Source: Paludisphaera rhizosphaerae
GTDB lineage: Bacteria > Planctomycetota > Planctomycetia > Isosphaerales > Isosphaeraceae
NCBI RefSeq assembly: GCF_011065895.1
Contig: NZ_JAALCR010000007.1
Span: forward strand, 186,001-250,000
Direction: 5' to 3'
Length of the DNA: 64,000 bases
Below, piece after piece: positions 1 through 9,030 of the stretch. Position numbers and translations under genes: made by a program. How positions within the stretch are numbered: position 1 is the first letter of the stretch; each line of letters begins with the position of its first letter. Below the pieces are notes generated by a model, which made no database searches, was not told where the DNA came from, and was given only the letters and a program-made list of their open reading frames with translations.

Positions 1-540
1 AACGTCGACCGCGACGCCGGACTTCAGGCGGCCGGCCCACTGGCGAGCCCCCTCGATCAGCCGCCGACGCACGTCGGGAGGGGCCTCGTCGCGGAATCGG
101 CGCAGGGCGTCGGTCTCGGCGACCAGCCACCGCAGCTCCGCGTCCGAACCGATCCGCAAGGGACGATCCAGCATGGCCAGCCGCAGATGGTAGCGCGTGC
201 CCATGAAGCCGATCAGCCGATCGGCCTCGTCCCCCAGATCGTCGAGCAACGCCGCGGCGAGATCGTCCCCCCGAATCCGGCCCCGGGCGAACTCCGCTCG
301 GTAGAAGTCCTCGGGCAGATAGGGATGGCGCCCGTAGATCTCCGCGCCCTTTTTGACGGCCGCGTCGAACGGCAGATCTTCAAAGGCGTGCAGGGTGTTG
401 TGATGGACGAAGACCGTGATCGGCCCCTGCGACGGCAGCAGATGCGCGGCGTGCTCGATGCAATGCTCGAGCCCCGCGGAAGATCCATGATCGTCGGGCT
501 GATTCGACCGCCCGACGCCTGGAGCCAGGGCGTCATGCAC
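1..540 (-). CDS. dabA: DabA-type inorganic carbon transporter subunit (UPF0753/DUF2309), N-terminal part
   Basis: Partial gene: its first 180 codons are visible and the rest lies beyond the left edge. The frame reads [12 protein letters not shown], then [19 protein letters not shown] and [12 protein letters not shown], which are conserved N-terminal blocks of the DUF2309/UPF0753 family. DabA is the cytoplasmic, zinc-containing, carbonic-anhydrase-like half of the DabAB bicarbonate/CO2 uptake system and normally works with a membrane partner, DabB. No ATG lies between the upstream stop and these blocks. I chose the GTG at 540 because GGGAG sits about 9 bases before it and it fits the usual family N-terminus. 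No dabB is visible upstream; it may lie beyond the edge. Family assignment is firm, the start less so. Confidence 0.82.
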   Translation of the reverse strand, partial: MHDALAPGVGRSNQPDDHGSSAGLEHCIEHAAHLLPSQGPITVFVHHNTLHAFEDLPFDAAVKKGAEIYGRHPYLPEDFYRAEFARGRIRGDDLAAALLDDLGDEADRLIGFMGTRYHLRLAMLDRPLRIGSDAELRWLVAETDALRRFRDEAPPDVRRRLIEGARQWAGRLKSGVAVDV

Positions 541-676
541 TTGGAGCCGCTCCCAGAAAGAGACGGCGATTACGTTGTCAGGGAGGTCGACGTCGACCTC
601 GGCTTATCTTAGGCCGCATGAGAGGCCTGTCAACAGGAGGCCCTGCGGCAAAAGCCCGGCGGCGTTCGCGCCAGGG

Positions 677-1378
677 TCACATGAAGAGGGGGTCGACCAG
701 GGCCCGCCGGCCGAAGTCCAGATGCGCTTCGACCCGTTGGGCGGCGAGTTCGGCGGGGCCCTGGATGATCGTCTCGGCGATGGCCAGGTGCTCCTGGAAG
801 CTCCCCTCGATCCGTCCCGGGTTCAGGGAGAAAACCCGATGGAAGATCCGGTGCGTCCGGTCCCGAAGCTTGGCCATCACGCGACAGATCTCGCGGTTGT
901 CCAGAAATTCGGAAAAGAGCGTATGGAAGTCCTCGTCGAGCCGGACGCAGTCGCCGATGTCGCGGCGGACGAAGTTCTCGCGCTGGGCTTCCAGGTTCGC
1001 CCGCACCCGCTCGACCTGAGACGAATTCAGTCGGCCGGCGATCCGACGGGCGACGAACGGCTCCAGAGCCATCCGGATCTCGTACAACTCGGCGATCTCG
1101 TGGAACGAGAAATCGCGGACGACGGCCCCCTGCTGCGGCGAGATGCTCAACAGCCCCTCGACCTCCAGACGCTGCAGCGCGGAGCGGACCGGAGTCGTGC
1201 TCATCCCCAGCTTCGCGGCCAGCGGCCGCTCGGCGATGAACTCCCCAGGAGCCAGCTCGCTGCTGAGGATCATCCGGCGAATCTCGTCGTAGGCCCGGCT
1301 CTTGAAAAGCCCTCGGGCGTTCCTCACGCCGGCGGCGCCGTTCGCGTCGACGTCGGCTGTGGATCGAAGACTCGACAT
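677..1378 (-). CDS. GntR-family transcriptional regulator, FadR/FCD subfamily
   Basis: The protein has 233 residues: an N-terminal winged helix-turn-helix (about 25-90, with RPLAAKLGMSTTPVRSALQR as recognition region) and an all-helical FCD ligand domain (about 97-225). The likely FCD metal or ligand residues are in DEDFH, EHLAI and EAHLDF. Such regulators usually bind a small organic acid and repress nearby metabolic genes. The start is ATG 1378, because GGGAGGAG lies 7 bases upstream; an in-frame upstream ATG at 1432 lacks this. A perfect palindrome lies 70-85 bases upstream of the ATG and may be its own operator. The next gene on the same strand is dabA, about 137 bases downstream, so control of carbon uptake is possible but only inferred from position. 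Confidence 0.9.
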   Translation of the reverse strand: MSSLRSTADVDANGAAGVRNARGLFKSRAYDEIRRMILSSELAPGEFIAERPLAAKLGMSTTPVRSALQRLEVEGLLSISPQQGAVVRDFSFHEIAELYEIRMALEPFVARRIAGRLNSSQVERVRANLEAQRENFVRRDIGDCVRLDEDFHTLFSEFLDNREICRVMAKLRDRTHRIFHRVFSLNPGRIEGSFQEHLAIAETIIQGPAELAAQRVEAHLDFGRRALVDPLFM

Positions 1379-1447
1379 CGTTCGACTCCTCCCAGGACCG
1401 CCAGCCTCCGACATGAATGAAGTCCAACCCAAGGCCTATTGAGATGT

Positions 1448-1463
1448 TACTGAGACCTCAGTA
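1448..1463. promoter_or_regulatory. Candidate operator palindrome of the GntR regulator
   Basis: A perfect inverted repeat (TACTGAG, 2-base spacer, CTCAGTA) lies upstream of the GntR-type gene starting at 1378. FCD-type GntR regulators typically bind short palindromes near their own promoters. It is too short for a terminator on its own and has no T-run. Confidence 0.45.
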
Positions 1464-1473
1464 GGATCGCAAC

Positions 1474-1510
1474 AAAAGGTTCTGAGATTTCGAGCCCGAA
1501 TCTCAGAACC
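1474..1510 (-). terminator. Rho-independent terminator after the 1574-2671 gene
   Basis: A perfect 12-bp stem (1478-1489 with 1499-1510, arm GGTTCTGAGATT) with a 9-base loop is followed on the minus strand by TTTTGTT. It lies 64 bases past the stop of the minus-strand gene ending at 1574 and separates it from the GntR gene. Confidence 0.85.
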
Positions 1511-1573
1511 CTCTGATGGCTCTTAAGTCAGGGAAGCGACCGACGGGTGATCACGCCTCGGGCGAAGGGAGGC

Positions 1574-2671
1574 TCATTCGAACTCGAGAGTCCAGTTCGA
1601 CTTGCCCTTCAGGAAGAGGCGGGCGACCCGGCCGGCGACGCGGTCGGATTCGCGCCCCTGGGCGTCATAGCCGACGACCTGGGGATACCATTCGGTGGCG
1701 TCCATGAGCTTGGTGGGTTTGGTCCAGGCCTGGGGGTCGTCCAGCCGGCCGTTGAAGGCGATGTACACGCCCGTCTGATCCCAGCCGTTGCCGGCCGCGC
1801 GGTTCATGAGCACCACGTACTCCTTCAGGTGCTCGTTCCAGTGGACCGAGGGCCCCCAGAGGGCGCGAGCTTCGGGGCTGTGCCAGTCGGCCTCGACGCT
1901 GAAGATTGGCGTGGCTCGACCGCCGAGGCCCGGTTCAGTCCAGCGGCCGTCGAACCACTTAAAGGCCTTGCCGACCGGGTTGTCGAGGTCGGACGCGGCC
2001 ATGCGGGCGATGGCGACGCCCTGCTCGCGGACCTCGCTGGGGTACGTGCTGAAGAGGAAGTAGAAGTAGGCCCCCTCGCGGTCGGGAACGACCGTGAAGT
2101 CGCCGACGCCGCCGCCGAAGTAGTTGTTCGCGGTGGTGGTGGAGAACGTGCTGGGGTCGGCTTCAAGGACGAACCCCTGGTCGTGCCAGTGCAGGCCGTC
2201 GTCGTTGGAGACCATCTGCCCGATGCGCGGGGCCGTCCGACCCGGCCGGTTCGGGATCACGCCGGGGGGCTCGTTGTGATACCACATGTACAGGCTCCCG
2301 TTCGGAGCCTTGTGGACCGACTCGATCCACCGCCCTCCCTGCTTCCATTCCGCCTCGTTGTCGATCGAGACCCGCCGAGGAGGGTTCTCAAGGTGGTTCA
2401 GATCCGAGCCGACGCTGCGGTAGGGGGTCTCATGCGACGAGAAGCAGTAAACCCGACCGCCGTCGCGGTACACCGGGTTGTTGCAGTCGAACCCGACAGG
2501 GCTTCCCGGCACGGGGGGAAGTTCCAGAGTCCTCGTCTCCCGCACCACGATGCGACGATTCCCCACCGAAACCCGCCCTGCGATGCGCTCGGGGCGTCCA
2601 AATGCCACATACCACCTGACCGGAGGCAGGATCAGCAAAACCCCCACGAACAGCGCAAGCAGAGGCTTCAT
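1574..2671 (-). CDS. Secreted or membrane-anchored beta-propeller-like protein (glycosidase-like, DUF4185 type)
   Basis: The protein has 365 residues. The N-terminus (MKPLLALFVGVLLILPPV) is a signal peptide or membrane anchor. The body has repeated blade-like segments such as VSNDDGLHWHDQG, GGGVGDFTVVPDREGAYFYF and LWGPSVHWNEHLKEYVVLMN, as in five-bladed propellers of the GH43/DUF4185 type that survey a sequence of strands ending in W. The exact substrate cannot be told from the sequence. I chose ATG 2671 over an ATG 63 bases upstream because it begins directly at the signal peptide. It appears to be a single-gene unit with its own terminator. Family membership is by fold impression only. Confidence 0.72.
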   Translation of the reverse strand: MKPLLALFVGVLLILPPVRWYVAFGRPERIAGRVSVGNRRIVVRETRTLELPPVPGSPVGFDCNNPVYRDGGRVYCFSSHETPYRSVGSDLNHLENPPRRVSIDNEAEWKQGGRWIESVHKAPNGSLYMWYHNEPPGVIPNRPGRTAPRIGQMVSNDDGLHWHDQGFVLEADPSTFSTTTANNYFGGGVGDFTVVPDREGAYFYFLFSTYPSEVREQGVAIARMAASDLDNPVGKAFKWFDGRWTEPGLGGRATPIFSVEADWHSPEARALWGPSVHWNEHLKEYVVLMNRAAGNGWDQTGVYIAFNGRLDDPQAWTKPTKLMDATEWYPQVVGYDAQGRESDRVAGRVARLFLKGKSNWTLEFE

Positions 2672-2890
2672 GAAAGAACCTTGCCCCCCGTAACGAAAGA
2701 GGAGACGGCGCGTCGTCGAACCCTCAGGCTCCACGACGGCCTGCCGCGACGTTGCGACGCGACTCAGGACCGGCGTCTCCCCGCCGCGTCCGGTCGCTCC
2801 TATCCCTTAAAGCGTCGGAGAAGCCGAGAGGGATCGGACATTCCGCCGATTTTTTCAGGACGCCTGCTTGAATGCAGCTACAGAGGCCGG

Positions 2891-5209
2891 CTAGCCCCGG
2901 GGTGACGTCGTGGGAGCGGCGCGGGGAGCGTCGTACTCGTCGCGGGGGAAGAGGTCGGTGTTGACGTCCTCGGAATGGTCGTCGACGGCGGGGTCCAGCA
3001 GATGGGCCGACGGGAGGGTGCGGAGGCAATCGCCGAGCACCTGAGGGCCGAGGTAGGCGGCCACCTCGGGCGATTCGAGCCGGCGTCGCCAGTCGTCGAG
3101 GTCGAGCTTGATCGGAGCGTCGCTGCCGATGAGGATGACGCCGTCGACCTCGAGCACGTAGGGGAAGACCCGGCGGAAGGTGTCGCGCGTCCGAGGGGTC
3201 GGCGACCACGAGCACATCAGGCCGCCCGGCGCCAACCTGCTGAGGCAGATCTTGAAGAACTCAATCGAGTAGAGGTTGCCGCTGTAGGCTCCGTTGGGGC
3301 GGATGGCGTCGGCCTCGATGAGGTCGTAGCGAACGTCTCCCCCCTCCAGCGCGGTCCGGCCGTCGGCCTCGATCACGGCGATGCGCGGATCGTTCAGGAA
3401 CGCGGAAAGCCGCGGCAGGTCGCTGGTCTCGTCGAGTCGTTTCAGCAGAACGCGTTCGCCGGCGATCACCTCGAACACCGACAGCGACTGGGTCTCGCGA
3501 CGGCAGCCGGCCGCCCAGGCGGTGTCGCCAGAGCCCAGGCCGATGACGGCGACCCGCTCCGGCGCGGGGTGCAGGGTCGCCGGCAACGCCCCCAGCTTGC
3601 TGTGGACGCCGCCGAACGGCAGGAAGCTCTGCCCCTTGCCGTTGACCGACATCCGCCAGCGGTCCTCTGAATCGGGGGCCAGCGCGGCGACCCCGGCCGG
3701 CCCCTCGGCGATCATCGTCCGGGCGTTAGCCGCGCCGTGGAGCCGGAGCCAGAGGGCCTCGCGCCCCGGCATCGCCGCGGCGACCGCCAGGAGCGCGGCC
3801 AGCAGCACCCCGGCGGGCCGAACGTCGCGCCGGGTCGTCACCGCGTGGGCCAGCCCGATCGCGGCCGGCAGCGCACCGGAGGCGACCATCAGTCGGAGGG
3901 TCGATTCCGTCCCCAGGGCGACGAACAACCAGAGCCCGACGACGAGCCCCCCCGCCACGCACCCGGCGATGTTCGCCGACTGCAAGACGCCGACCTTGTA
4001 CCCGCTCGTCTGGGCTTCGTCCTGCACCCCGCGCTGGAGCGCGGTGAACGCCAGCCCCATCAGAAGGGTCGGCGGCCCGAAAAGCAGGATCGGGAAGACG
4101 GCGTAGAGCGAGAGCGACGCCTCGAGATCCTCCCAACGCGGCGTGAGCGGCTCGTAAGAACCCCAGTACTGGAAGTACCAGCCCAGAACGTCGGGCGAGA
4201 GCCGGACCAGGGTCGCGATCGACAGGCCGGCGTACAGCAGGACTCCGCACTGGCAGGCGAGGAAGACGCCCAGCGGATCGCGCCATTGCTTCGCCAGCCG
4301 CGAGCCGATCAGCGAGCCCGCCGCCAGCCCCGCCAGGTAGATCGCCAGCACGGTGCCGAAGGTATACGCCGTCCCCTTCACGCCGACGTCGATGATGCGG
4401 AACCAGACGACCTCCAGGGCGATCGCATAGAACCCGCTCAGAAAGCAGAGGAACGCCCAGAGGCCGAATCGACTCTCGGCGGCGGTCTCCGGCGGGAGGT
4501 TCGTGGCCTCGTCGTCGACCTTTTCCTCCGTCGCGGGACCGCCGATCGCGACGACCCCGAGAGCGCCCAGGACGCGGCAGGCCGCCCCCAACCTCAGCGC
4601 CCCGACGAGGCCCAGGTTGGGAATCAGCCACCAGGGAGCAGCCAAGGCCCCGACCGCCGCTCCGACCACGTTCAGCCCGTACAGCAGGCCGATCCGACGG
4701 GCCGCCTCCGGAGCGTCGTGGACCAGGGCACGCACCAGCAGCGGCAGGGTCGTCCCCATCAGAATGGTCGGCGGCAGCAGCACGGCCAGATGCGCGAGGC
4801 CCATCCGCCAGGGCTCGCCCCGGAACCACGAGGGGTCGATCCCTGGGAGCCGATGATAGAACGGCCCGCTGAACCAGGAGAAGACGCCGAGCGCCAGTTC
4901 GACGGCCGCGAAGGCCCACAACGCCCCCCGGGGCGAGAGGCGGCGGCTCAGTCGCCCCCCGATCTGGCCGCCGATCCCCAGGCCGGCCATGAAGGCGCAC
5001 ACGATCAGGGTGACCGACACCGCCCCCACGCCGCTGTGCAGCGCCAGGATGCGTTCCCAGGCGACCTGCTCGATCAGGGCGGGAGCCCCGCTGAGACCGA
5101 AGAGGAGGCCGACCGCGGCGGCCGATCGACGGCCCCTGGGCCGGCGGCTGAGAGTCTCGTCCATATTGGCTCCGAAGGCGGCGAAAGTGCGAGGGCTCGC
5201 GGCGTTCAC
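2891..5209 (-). CDS. Fused membrane transporter-like / spermidine-synthase-like protein
   Basis: The protein has 772 residues. Residues about 27-490 form two blocks of hydrophobic helices like those in 'fused MFS/spermidine synthase' proteins (for example GLSGAPALIEQVAWERIL and GFYAIALEVVWFRI, a recurring signature of this family). Residues 551-772 form a Rossmann methyltransferase-like SpeE domain with VIGLGSGD (about 555-562) and DLIEADAIRP. The physiological product is unknown for most such fusions, so a polyamine role is not assured. A GTG start at 5209 overlaps the stop of the preceding gene (GTGA). An ATG at 5164 with GGAG 6 bases upstream is a real alternative. It is the last gene of the glycan-like operon. 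Confidence 0.85.
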   Translation of the reverse strand: MNAASPRTFAAFGANMDETLSRRPRGRRSAAAVGLLFGLSGAPALIEQVAWERILALHSGVGAVSVTLIVCAFMAGLGIGGQIGGRLSRRLSPRGALWAFAAVELALGVFSWFSGPFYHRLPGIDPSWFRGEPWRMGLAHLAVLLPPTILMGTTLPLLVRALVHDAPEAARRIGLLYGLNVVGAAVGALAAPWWLIPNLGLVGALRLGAACRVLGALGVVAIGGPATEEKVDDEATNLPPETAAESRFGLWAFLCFLSGFYAIALEVVWFRIIDVGVKGTAYTFGTVLAIYLAGLAAGSLIGSRLAKQWRDPLGVFLACQCGVLLYAGLSIATLVRLSPDVLGWYFQYWGSYEPLTPRWEDLEASLSLYAVFPILLFGPPTLLMGLAFTALQRGVQDEAQTSGYKVGVLQSANIAGCVAGGLVVGLWLFVALGTESTLRLMVASGALPAAIGLAHAVTTRRDVRPAGVLLAALLAVAAAMPGREALWLRLHGAANARTMIAEGPAGVAALAPDSEDRWRMSVNGKGQSFLPFGGVHSKLGALPATLHPAPERVAVIGLGSGDTAWAAGCRRETQSLSVFEVIAGERVLLKRLDETSDLPRLSAFLNDPRIAVIEADGRTALEGGDVRYDLIEADAIRPNGAYSGNLYSIEFFKICLSRLAPGGLMCSWSPTPRTRDTFRRVFPYVLEVDGVILIGSDAPIKLDLDDWRRRLESPEVAAYLGPQVLGDCLRTLPSAHLLDPAVDDHSEDVNTDLFPRDEYDAPRAAPTTSPRG

Positions 5210-7164
5210 CCGCCCCGGCTCTCCGATGCAATCGGCTCCGATCGCTCGGCGGGCTCCGCCTTCCTCCGCCAGATCTCGATCTTGCCGAATCGGGCCTCAG
5301 GTTCGTAGCGGCTGCGGACGATCGCTTCCAGTCCGGGCAACCGAACTCGGGGCTCGGGATTCACACCGGGGGTCCAGACCACCACGGCGTCGTCGGCTTT
5401 CTCCAACGCCTCGGCGAAGGGAGCCTCCAGCCCCGGAGCGGCGAACCGCAGCCAAAGGATCCCTCCAGGCGAGGGAAACAGCGGCAGCCGGCCGACCGGC
5501 GCGTTGACTGCCGGAAACGGGTTGTTGCGGAAGAACGCGCCGACCCGCGTCTGGGGCCCCGTTTGATTGCGAAGGTAATCGAGCGTGCGACTGTAGTCGT
5601 CCCAGACGAAGGGGGACGAGCCCACCGCGTCGAGGGCCCCCATGCACCCGGGAGGCCTCTGGATCGGCTGGCGACCCACGATCAGATCGCTCAGGGCGAC
5701 GACGCTGGCGCGAGGAATCCAATAATCCGTATGCCAGGGATGTGCGTGCAGGACGATGGTCGCGACCAGCAGCGCCCGAAACGTCGGGACGAGGCTTGGA
5801 GCGGTCCAGATCCAGCCGGTCACGGTCGCCAGGCCGATGCACCAGACGAGCGCCGCCGGGTGGTCCAGATAGAAGTGCGCCTGCGGGCTCAGCGGTTTGT
5901 AGAGCAGCACGCCGAGGAAGGCCAGCAGCCAGGTCAGCGCCAGGCGGCGGTGGGGACGATCTTTCACAGTCATGGCGAGCAGCCCCGCGAAGACGGCGAA
6001 CCCCGCGAAATTCTTCAGCGGGCCGAGAAACTCGCCGGACAGATTCCGCAAACCAGTCCCATGCTGATCGTAGCCGCTCCCGTACCAGGCGAACTTGAAC
6101 CAGTAGATGAAGTCGTCGGCCACGCCCGCGAGCACCACCGGCGCAACCGCCGCGATCAACCCCGCCCCCACGACGACCGACCACCACGCCGCCCCCCGCG
6201 CCGTACTCTTCCACGACCCGCCTTCCGGCCGCGCGTTTTCGTCGAGAGCGGCCAGCAGCGCCGGCGCCAGAACCACCGGGTAGGGCCGGATGCTCAACGC
6301 CAGCGCGAACAACAGGCCCGAACCGATCGAGACCCGCGGGCCGTTCCAGGTCTCCAGCATCAGCAGGGCGAAAACCACGAACAGCGGCGCATGCCAGTCG
6401 CGTTGGCCGACCATCGAGTAGTTCTGCGACATGTAATAGACGAGCACCGCGAGATACCCGACCAGGCCGGGCGTCGCCCCCCCGAAGTGCTTGCGGCTCC
6501 AGGCCGTCAGGACGAACCCCAACCCCACGATCAGGGCGGCGTCGAACGCCTGAAACGGCATCGTATGGCCCCAGCCGAACACTTTCCCCAGCATCCAGTG
6601 AAGGTACGTCGGGCCTGGGAAGTTGAAGTCGAAGAGGTCGCGATAGGGGAGGATGCCAGCCTCCCACGCCTGCGCCGTGAGGGCGAAATAGCCGGTGTCG
6701 GTCCACCAGGGCCAGACCAGGTAATGCGGCAGCCATCCCGCGAACAACACCACGGCCGTCGCCGTCAGAACGGCGGCCAGTCCGCCGCCCAACGCCCAGG
6801 ACGCGGCGCGGTCGAGATCGTTCCAGAGCTTGGCTGGAACCGTCCAGCGACCGACGTGCGTCGGCCGGCGCCGCAGCACGGGCGCCAGAGCCACGACCAC
6901 CAAGAACCAGGCGCTCGCCTGCAAGGGCAGACGAAACCAGGGAGGAAGCAGCAACATCAGCCAGCCGCGGACCAGTTCGGCCAGGTCCTGCCAGAGATAA
7001 ATCCCGAAGACGAGCCCCACCACGGCCGACGCGGTGAGGACGAGCTTGAGCAGGCTCGTCCTCGCCGCCTTGGGTTCTTCGACAAGGGGGGACGTCGCAG
7101 CGGGCGTTTCCATGCGGTCGTCCCTCCCCTGCGCGTCCATCTCGGTTGAGGTCGTTTGATTCAT
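5206..7164 (-). CDS. Multi-pass membrane glycosyltransferase-like protein (GT39/PMT-like)
   Basis: The protein has 652 residues with roughly ten to twelve hydrophobic helices. After the second helix pair comes WWTDTGYFALTAQAWEAG followed by LPYRDLFDFNFPGPTYLH. An acidic first periplasmic loop with D/Y/D residues like this is typical of GT-C enzymes that use polyprenyl-phosphate sugars. The C-terminal ~170 residues are soluble and probably periplasmic. I infer transfer of a sugar from a lipid carrier; donor and acceptor cannot be read. The ATG at 7164 overlaps the stop of the methyltransferase gene (ATGA), and its own stop overlaps the next start, so translation is probably coupled. Confidence 0.75.
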   Translation of the reverse strand: MNQTTSTEMDAQGRDDRMETPAATSPLVEEPKAARTSLLKLVLTASAVVGLVFGIYLWQDLAELVRGWLMLLLPPWFRLPLQASAWFLVVVALAPVLRRRPTHVGRWTVPAKLWNDLDRAASWALGGGLAAVLTATAVVLFAGWLPHYLVWPWWTDTGYFALTAQAWEAGILPYRDLFDFNFPGPTYLHWMLGKVFGWGHTMPFQAFDAALIVGLGFVLTAWSRKHFGGATPGLVGYLAVLVYYMSQNYSMVGQRDWHAPLFVVFALLMLETWNGPRVSIGSGLLFALALSIRPYPVVLAPALLAALDENARPEGGSWKSTARGAAWWSVVVGAGLIAAVAPVVLAGVADDFIYWFKFAWYGSGYDQHGTGLRNLSGEFLGPLKNFAGFAVFAGLLAMTVKDRPHRRLALTWLLAFLGVLLYKPLSPQAHFYLDHPAALVWCIGLATVTGWIWTAPSLVPTFRALLVATIVLHAHPWHTDYWIPRASVVALSDLIVGRQPIQRPPGCMGALDAVGSSPFVWDDYSRTLDYLRNQTGPQTRVGAFFRNNPFPAVNAPVGRLPLFPSPGGILWLRFAAPGLEAPFAEALEKADDAVVVWTPGVNPEPRVRLPGLEAIVRSRYEPEARFGKIEIWRRKAEPAERSEPIASESRGG

Positions 7165-7910
7165 GGCTTCACGGCGATGCAAAAGACTGAGAGTCCGAAC
7201 GGCAGCCGTCCCCCCCGCCGAATCCAGCGGTTCTCCAGGGAAAGCGGCAGCTTCAGGAGCCCGTTGACGGGCCCAGGCAGCGGGGCCACGTCGGAGGCCG
7301 GCTTCGCGTGCGAGGCCGAGCCCCGCTTGGCCAACCTCACCAGCGCGGCGATCGGGAAGAGCAAGGTGTTCCGGTACGTGAGCGTCCGGATCCGCAGGCC
7401 GGCGTCGGTCAACAGCCCCCGGAGCGACTCTCGGGTGAACCGGCGACGAACGTGGACCGCCTCGTCGTGGCTGCTGCGGAGCTTCGGATAGGCCGGCAGG
7501 TTGAGAACCAGCCAGCCCCCGGGCTTGAGCACCCTCGCCAGCTCGCGGAGGGCCTCGCCGTCGCCCGGCGGTTCGATGCAGCAAACGACGTCGGTCGAAA
7601 GCACCACGTCGAAGGACTGGTCGGGGAACGGGACGCGGCTGATCGAGGCCCGCGCCACGCCGTCGAGCCCTCGGCGGCGGAGGAACTCGAAGGCCGCCGG
7701 CGCCAGCTCCACGCCCAGGGCCTCCGTCCCCATCTTCCGGAGGGCGTCCAGGTGTTTCCCCGTGCCGCAGCCGGCGTCGAGAACGGCGACGGCTCCCCCC
7801 TGCTCCTTCGCCCGGGCCGCGACGAACGGCAGGACGAGGTCGCGCAGGCCCCAGTACCACCAGTGCGCGTCCTCGTTGCGGAACATCACGTCGTACTCAG
7901 CGGTCTCCAT
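7161..7910 (-). CDS. Class I SAM-dependent methyltransferase
   Basis: The protein has 249 residues. Motif I is LDAGCGTG (about 44-51), the acidic end of strand 2 is GVELAP, motif II is [15 protein letters not shown], and a post-motif region reads [18 protein letters not shown]. This is the Methyltransf_11 arrangement, fitting small-molecule, sugar or lipid O/N/C-methylation. It overlaps the aminotransferase gene by 14 bases and the membrane glycosyltransferase gene by 4. By context it probably modifies the sugar or lipid-linked glycan made by this operon; this is inference. Confidence 0.88.
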   Translation of the reverse strand: METAEYDVMFRNEDAHWWYWGLRDLVLPFVAARAKEQGGAVAVLDAGCGTGKHLDALRKMGTEALGVELAPAAFEFLRRRGLDGVARASISRVPFPDQSFDVVLSTDVVCCIEPPGDGEALRELARVLKPGGWLVLNLPAYPKLRSSHDEAVHVRRRFTRESLRGLLTDAGLRIRTLTYRNTLLFPIAALVRLAKRGSASHAKPASDVAPLPGPVNGLLKLPLSLENRWIRRGGRLPFGLSVFCIAVKP

Positions 7911-9030
7911 CGCCGGCCTCCTCTCGCACGGCGGCCGCGACGAACCGGGCTTCCGCGTCAGTCAACTCCGGGTAAAGCGGGAGCGAGACGACCTCGCGCG
8001 CCGCCCGCTCCGCGACGGGGAACCCGCCGGGCTCGCGGCCGAGGTCGCGGTAGGCCTCCTGCAGGTGGATCGGCAGCGGGTAGTGAACCGCCGTGGCCAC
8101 CCCGCGCGCCAGCAGCCGCTCGCGGAAGCGCTCTCGATCAGGACGCTGGAGCACGTAGAGGTGATAGCAGTGGCGGGCGTTCGCCGCCTCGTGCGGCGTC
8201 GTCAGGCCGGCCGCCGCCAGCTCCTCGTCGTAGAACCGCGCCAGCGACCGCCGGGCGGCGACCCAGCCGTCGAGGTACGGCAGCTTGGCCCGGAGGATCG
8301 CCGCCTGGATCTCGTCCAGCCGCGAGTTGACGCCGCGGATCCGGTTGCGATACTTCGACTCCTCGCCGTAGTTCCGCAGGCTGGCGACCCGCGCGGCGAT
8401 CTCCGGGTCGGCCGTCACGACCGCGCCGGCGTCGCCGCAGGCGCCGAGGTTCTTGGTCGGGTAGAAGCTGAAGCAGCCAGCGTCGCCGAGGGTCCCCACG
8501 GGCTTCCCCTCGTACAGAGCCCCGTGCCCCTGCGCGGCGTCCTCGACGACCTTCAGCCCGTGCTCACGGGCGAGGCGGAGGATCGGCCCCATTGGCGCGG
8601 GATGGCCGTACAGGTGCACCGGCACGACGGCCTTCGCCCGGCCGCCGACGCCCGTCTCAAGCTCCCTGCGGAGCGCCTGCGGGTCCAGGCAGAGCGTGAC
8701 CGGATCGACGTCGACGAGCCGAGGGACCGCCCCGGCGGCGACGATCGCGCAGACCGTGGGCGCCGCCGTGAAGGCCGCCGTGAGCACCACGTCGCCCGGC
8801 TCCACGCCGCAGGCCCGAAGCGCCAGGGTCAGGGCGTCGGTTCCGGAGTTCACGCCCACCGCGTGCGCCGCTCCGCAGGAGGCCGCGAACTCGCGCTCGA
8901 ACGCGGCGCATTCCTCGCCCAGCACATACCATCCCCGCGCCAGCACCCGGCTCGCGGCGGCGTCGACGTCCGCGCGGACCGCCCGGTACTGCCGCGCGAG
9001 GTCGAGGAATTCCACCCGACCAAAGCTCAC
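7897..9030 (-). CDS. DegT/DnrJ/EryC1-family PLP-dependent sugar aminotransferase
   Basis: The protein has 377 residues. It shows the family N-terminus ([16 protein letters not shown]), GVNSGTDAL for phosphate binding, [11 protein letters not shown] with the PLP-ring aspartate, and the Schiff-base lysine K193 in FYPTKNLGA. It converts a keto-sugar nucleotide to an amino sugar (FdtB/QdtB/WecE-type chemistry) using an amino-acid donor. A GTG start at 9030 overlaps the epimerase stop (GTGA). The neighbour upstream is a nucleotide-sugar epimerase/dehydratase, the usual source of the keto-sugar, which supports a role in making an amino sugar for a surface glycan. Confidence 0.92.
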   Translation of the reverse strand: MSFGRVEFLDLARQYRAVRADVDAAASRVLARGWYVLGEECAAFEREFAASCGAAHAVGVNSGTDALTLALRACGVEPGDVVLTAAFTAAPTVCAIVAAGAVPRLVDVDPVTLCLDPQALRRELETGVGGRAKAVVPVHLYGHPAPMGPILRLAREHGLKVVEDAAQGHGALYEGKPVGTLGDAGCFSFYPTKNLGACGDAGAVVTADPEIAARVASLRNYGEESKYRNRIRGVNSRLDEIQAAILRAKLPYLDGWVAARRSLARFYDEELAAAGLTTPHEAANARHCYHLYVLQRPDRERFRERLLARGVATAVHYPLPIHLQEAYRDLGREPGGFPVAERAAREVVSLPLYPELTDAEARFVAAAVREEAGDGDR

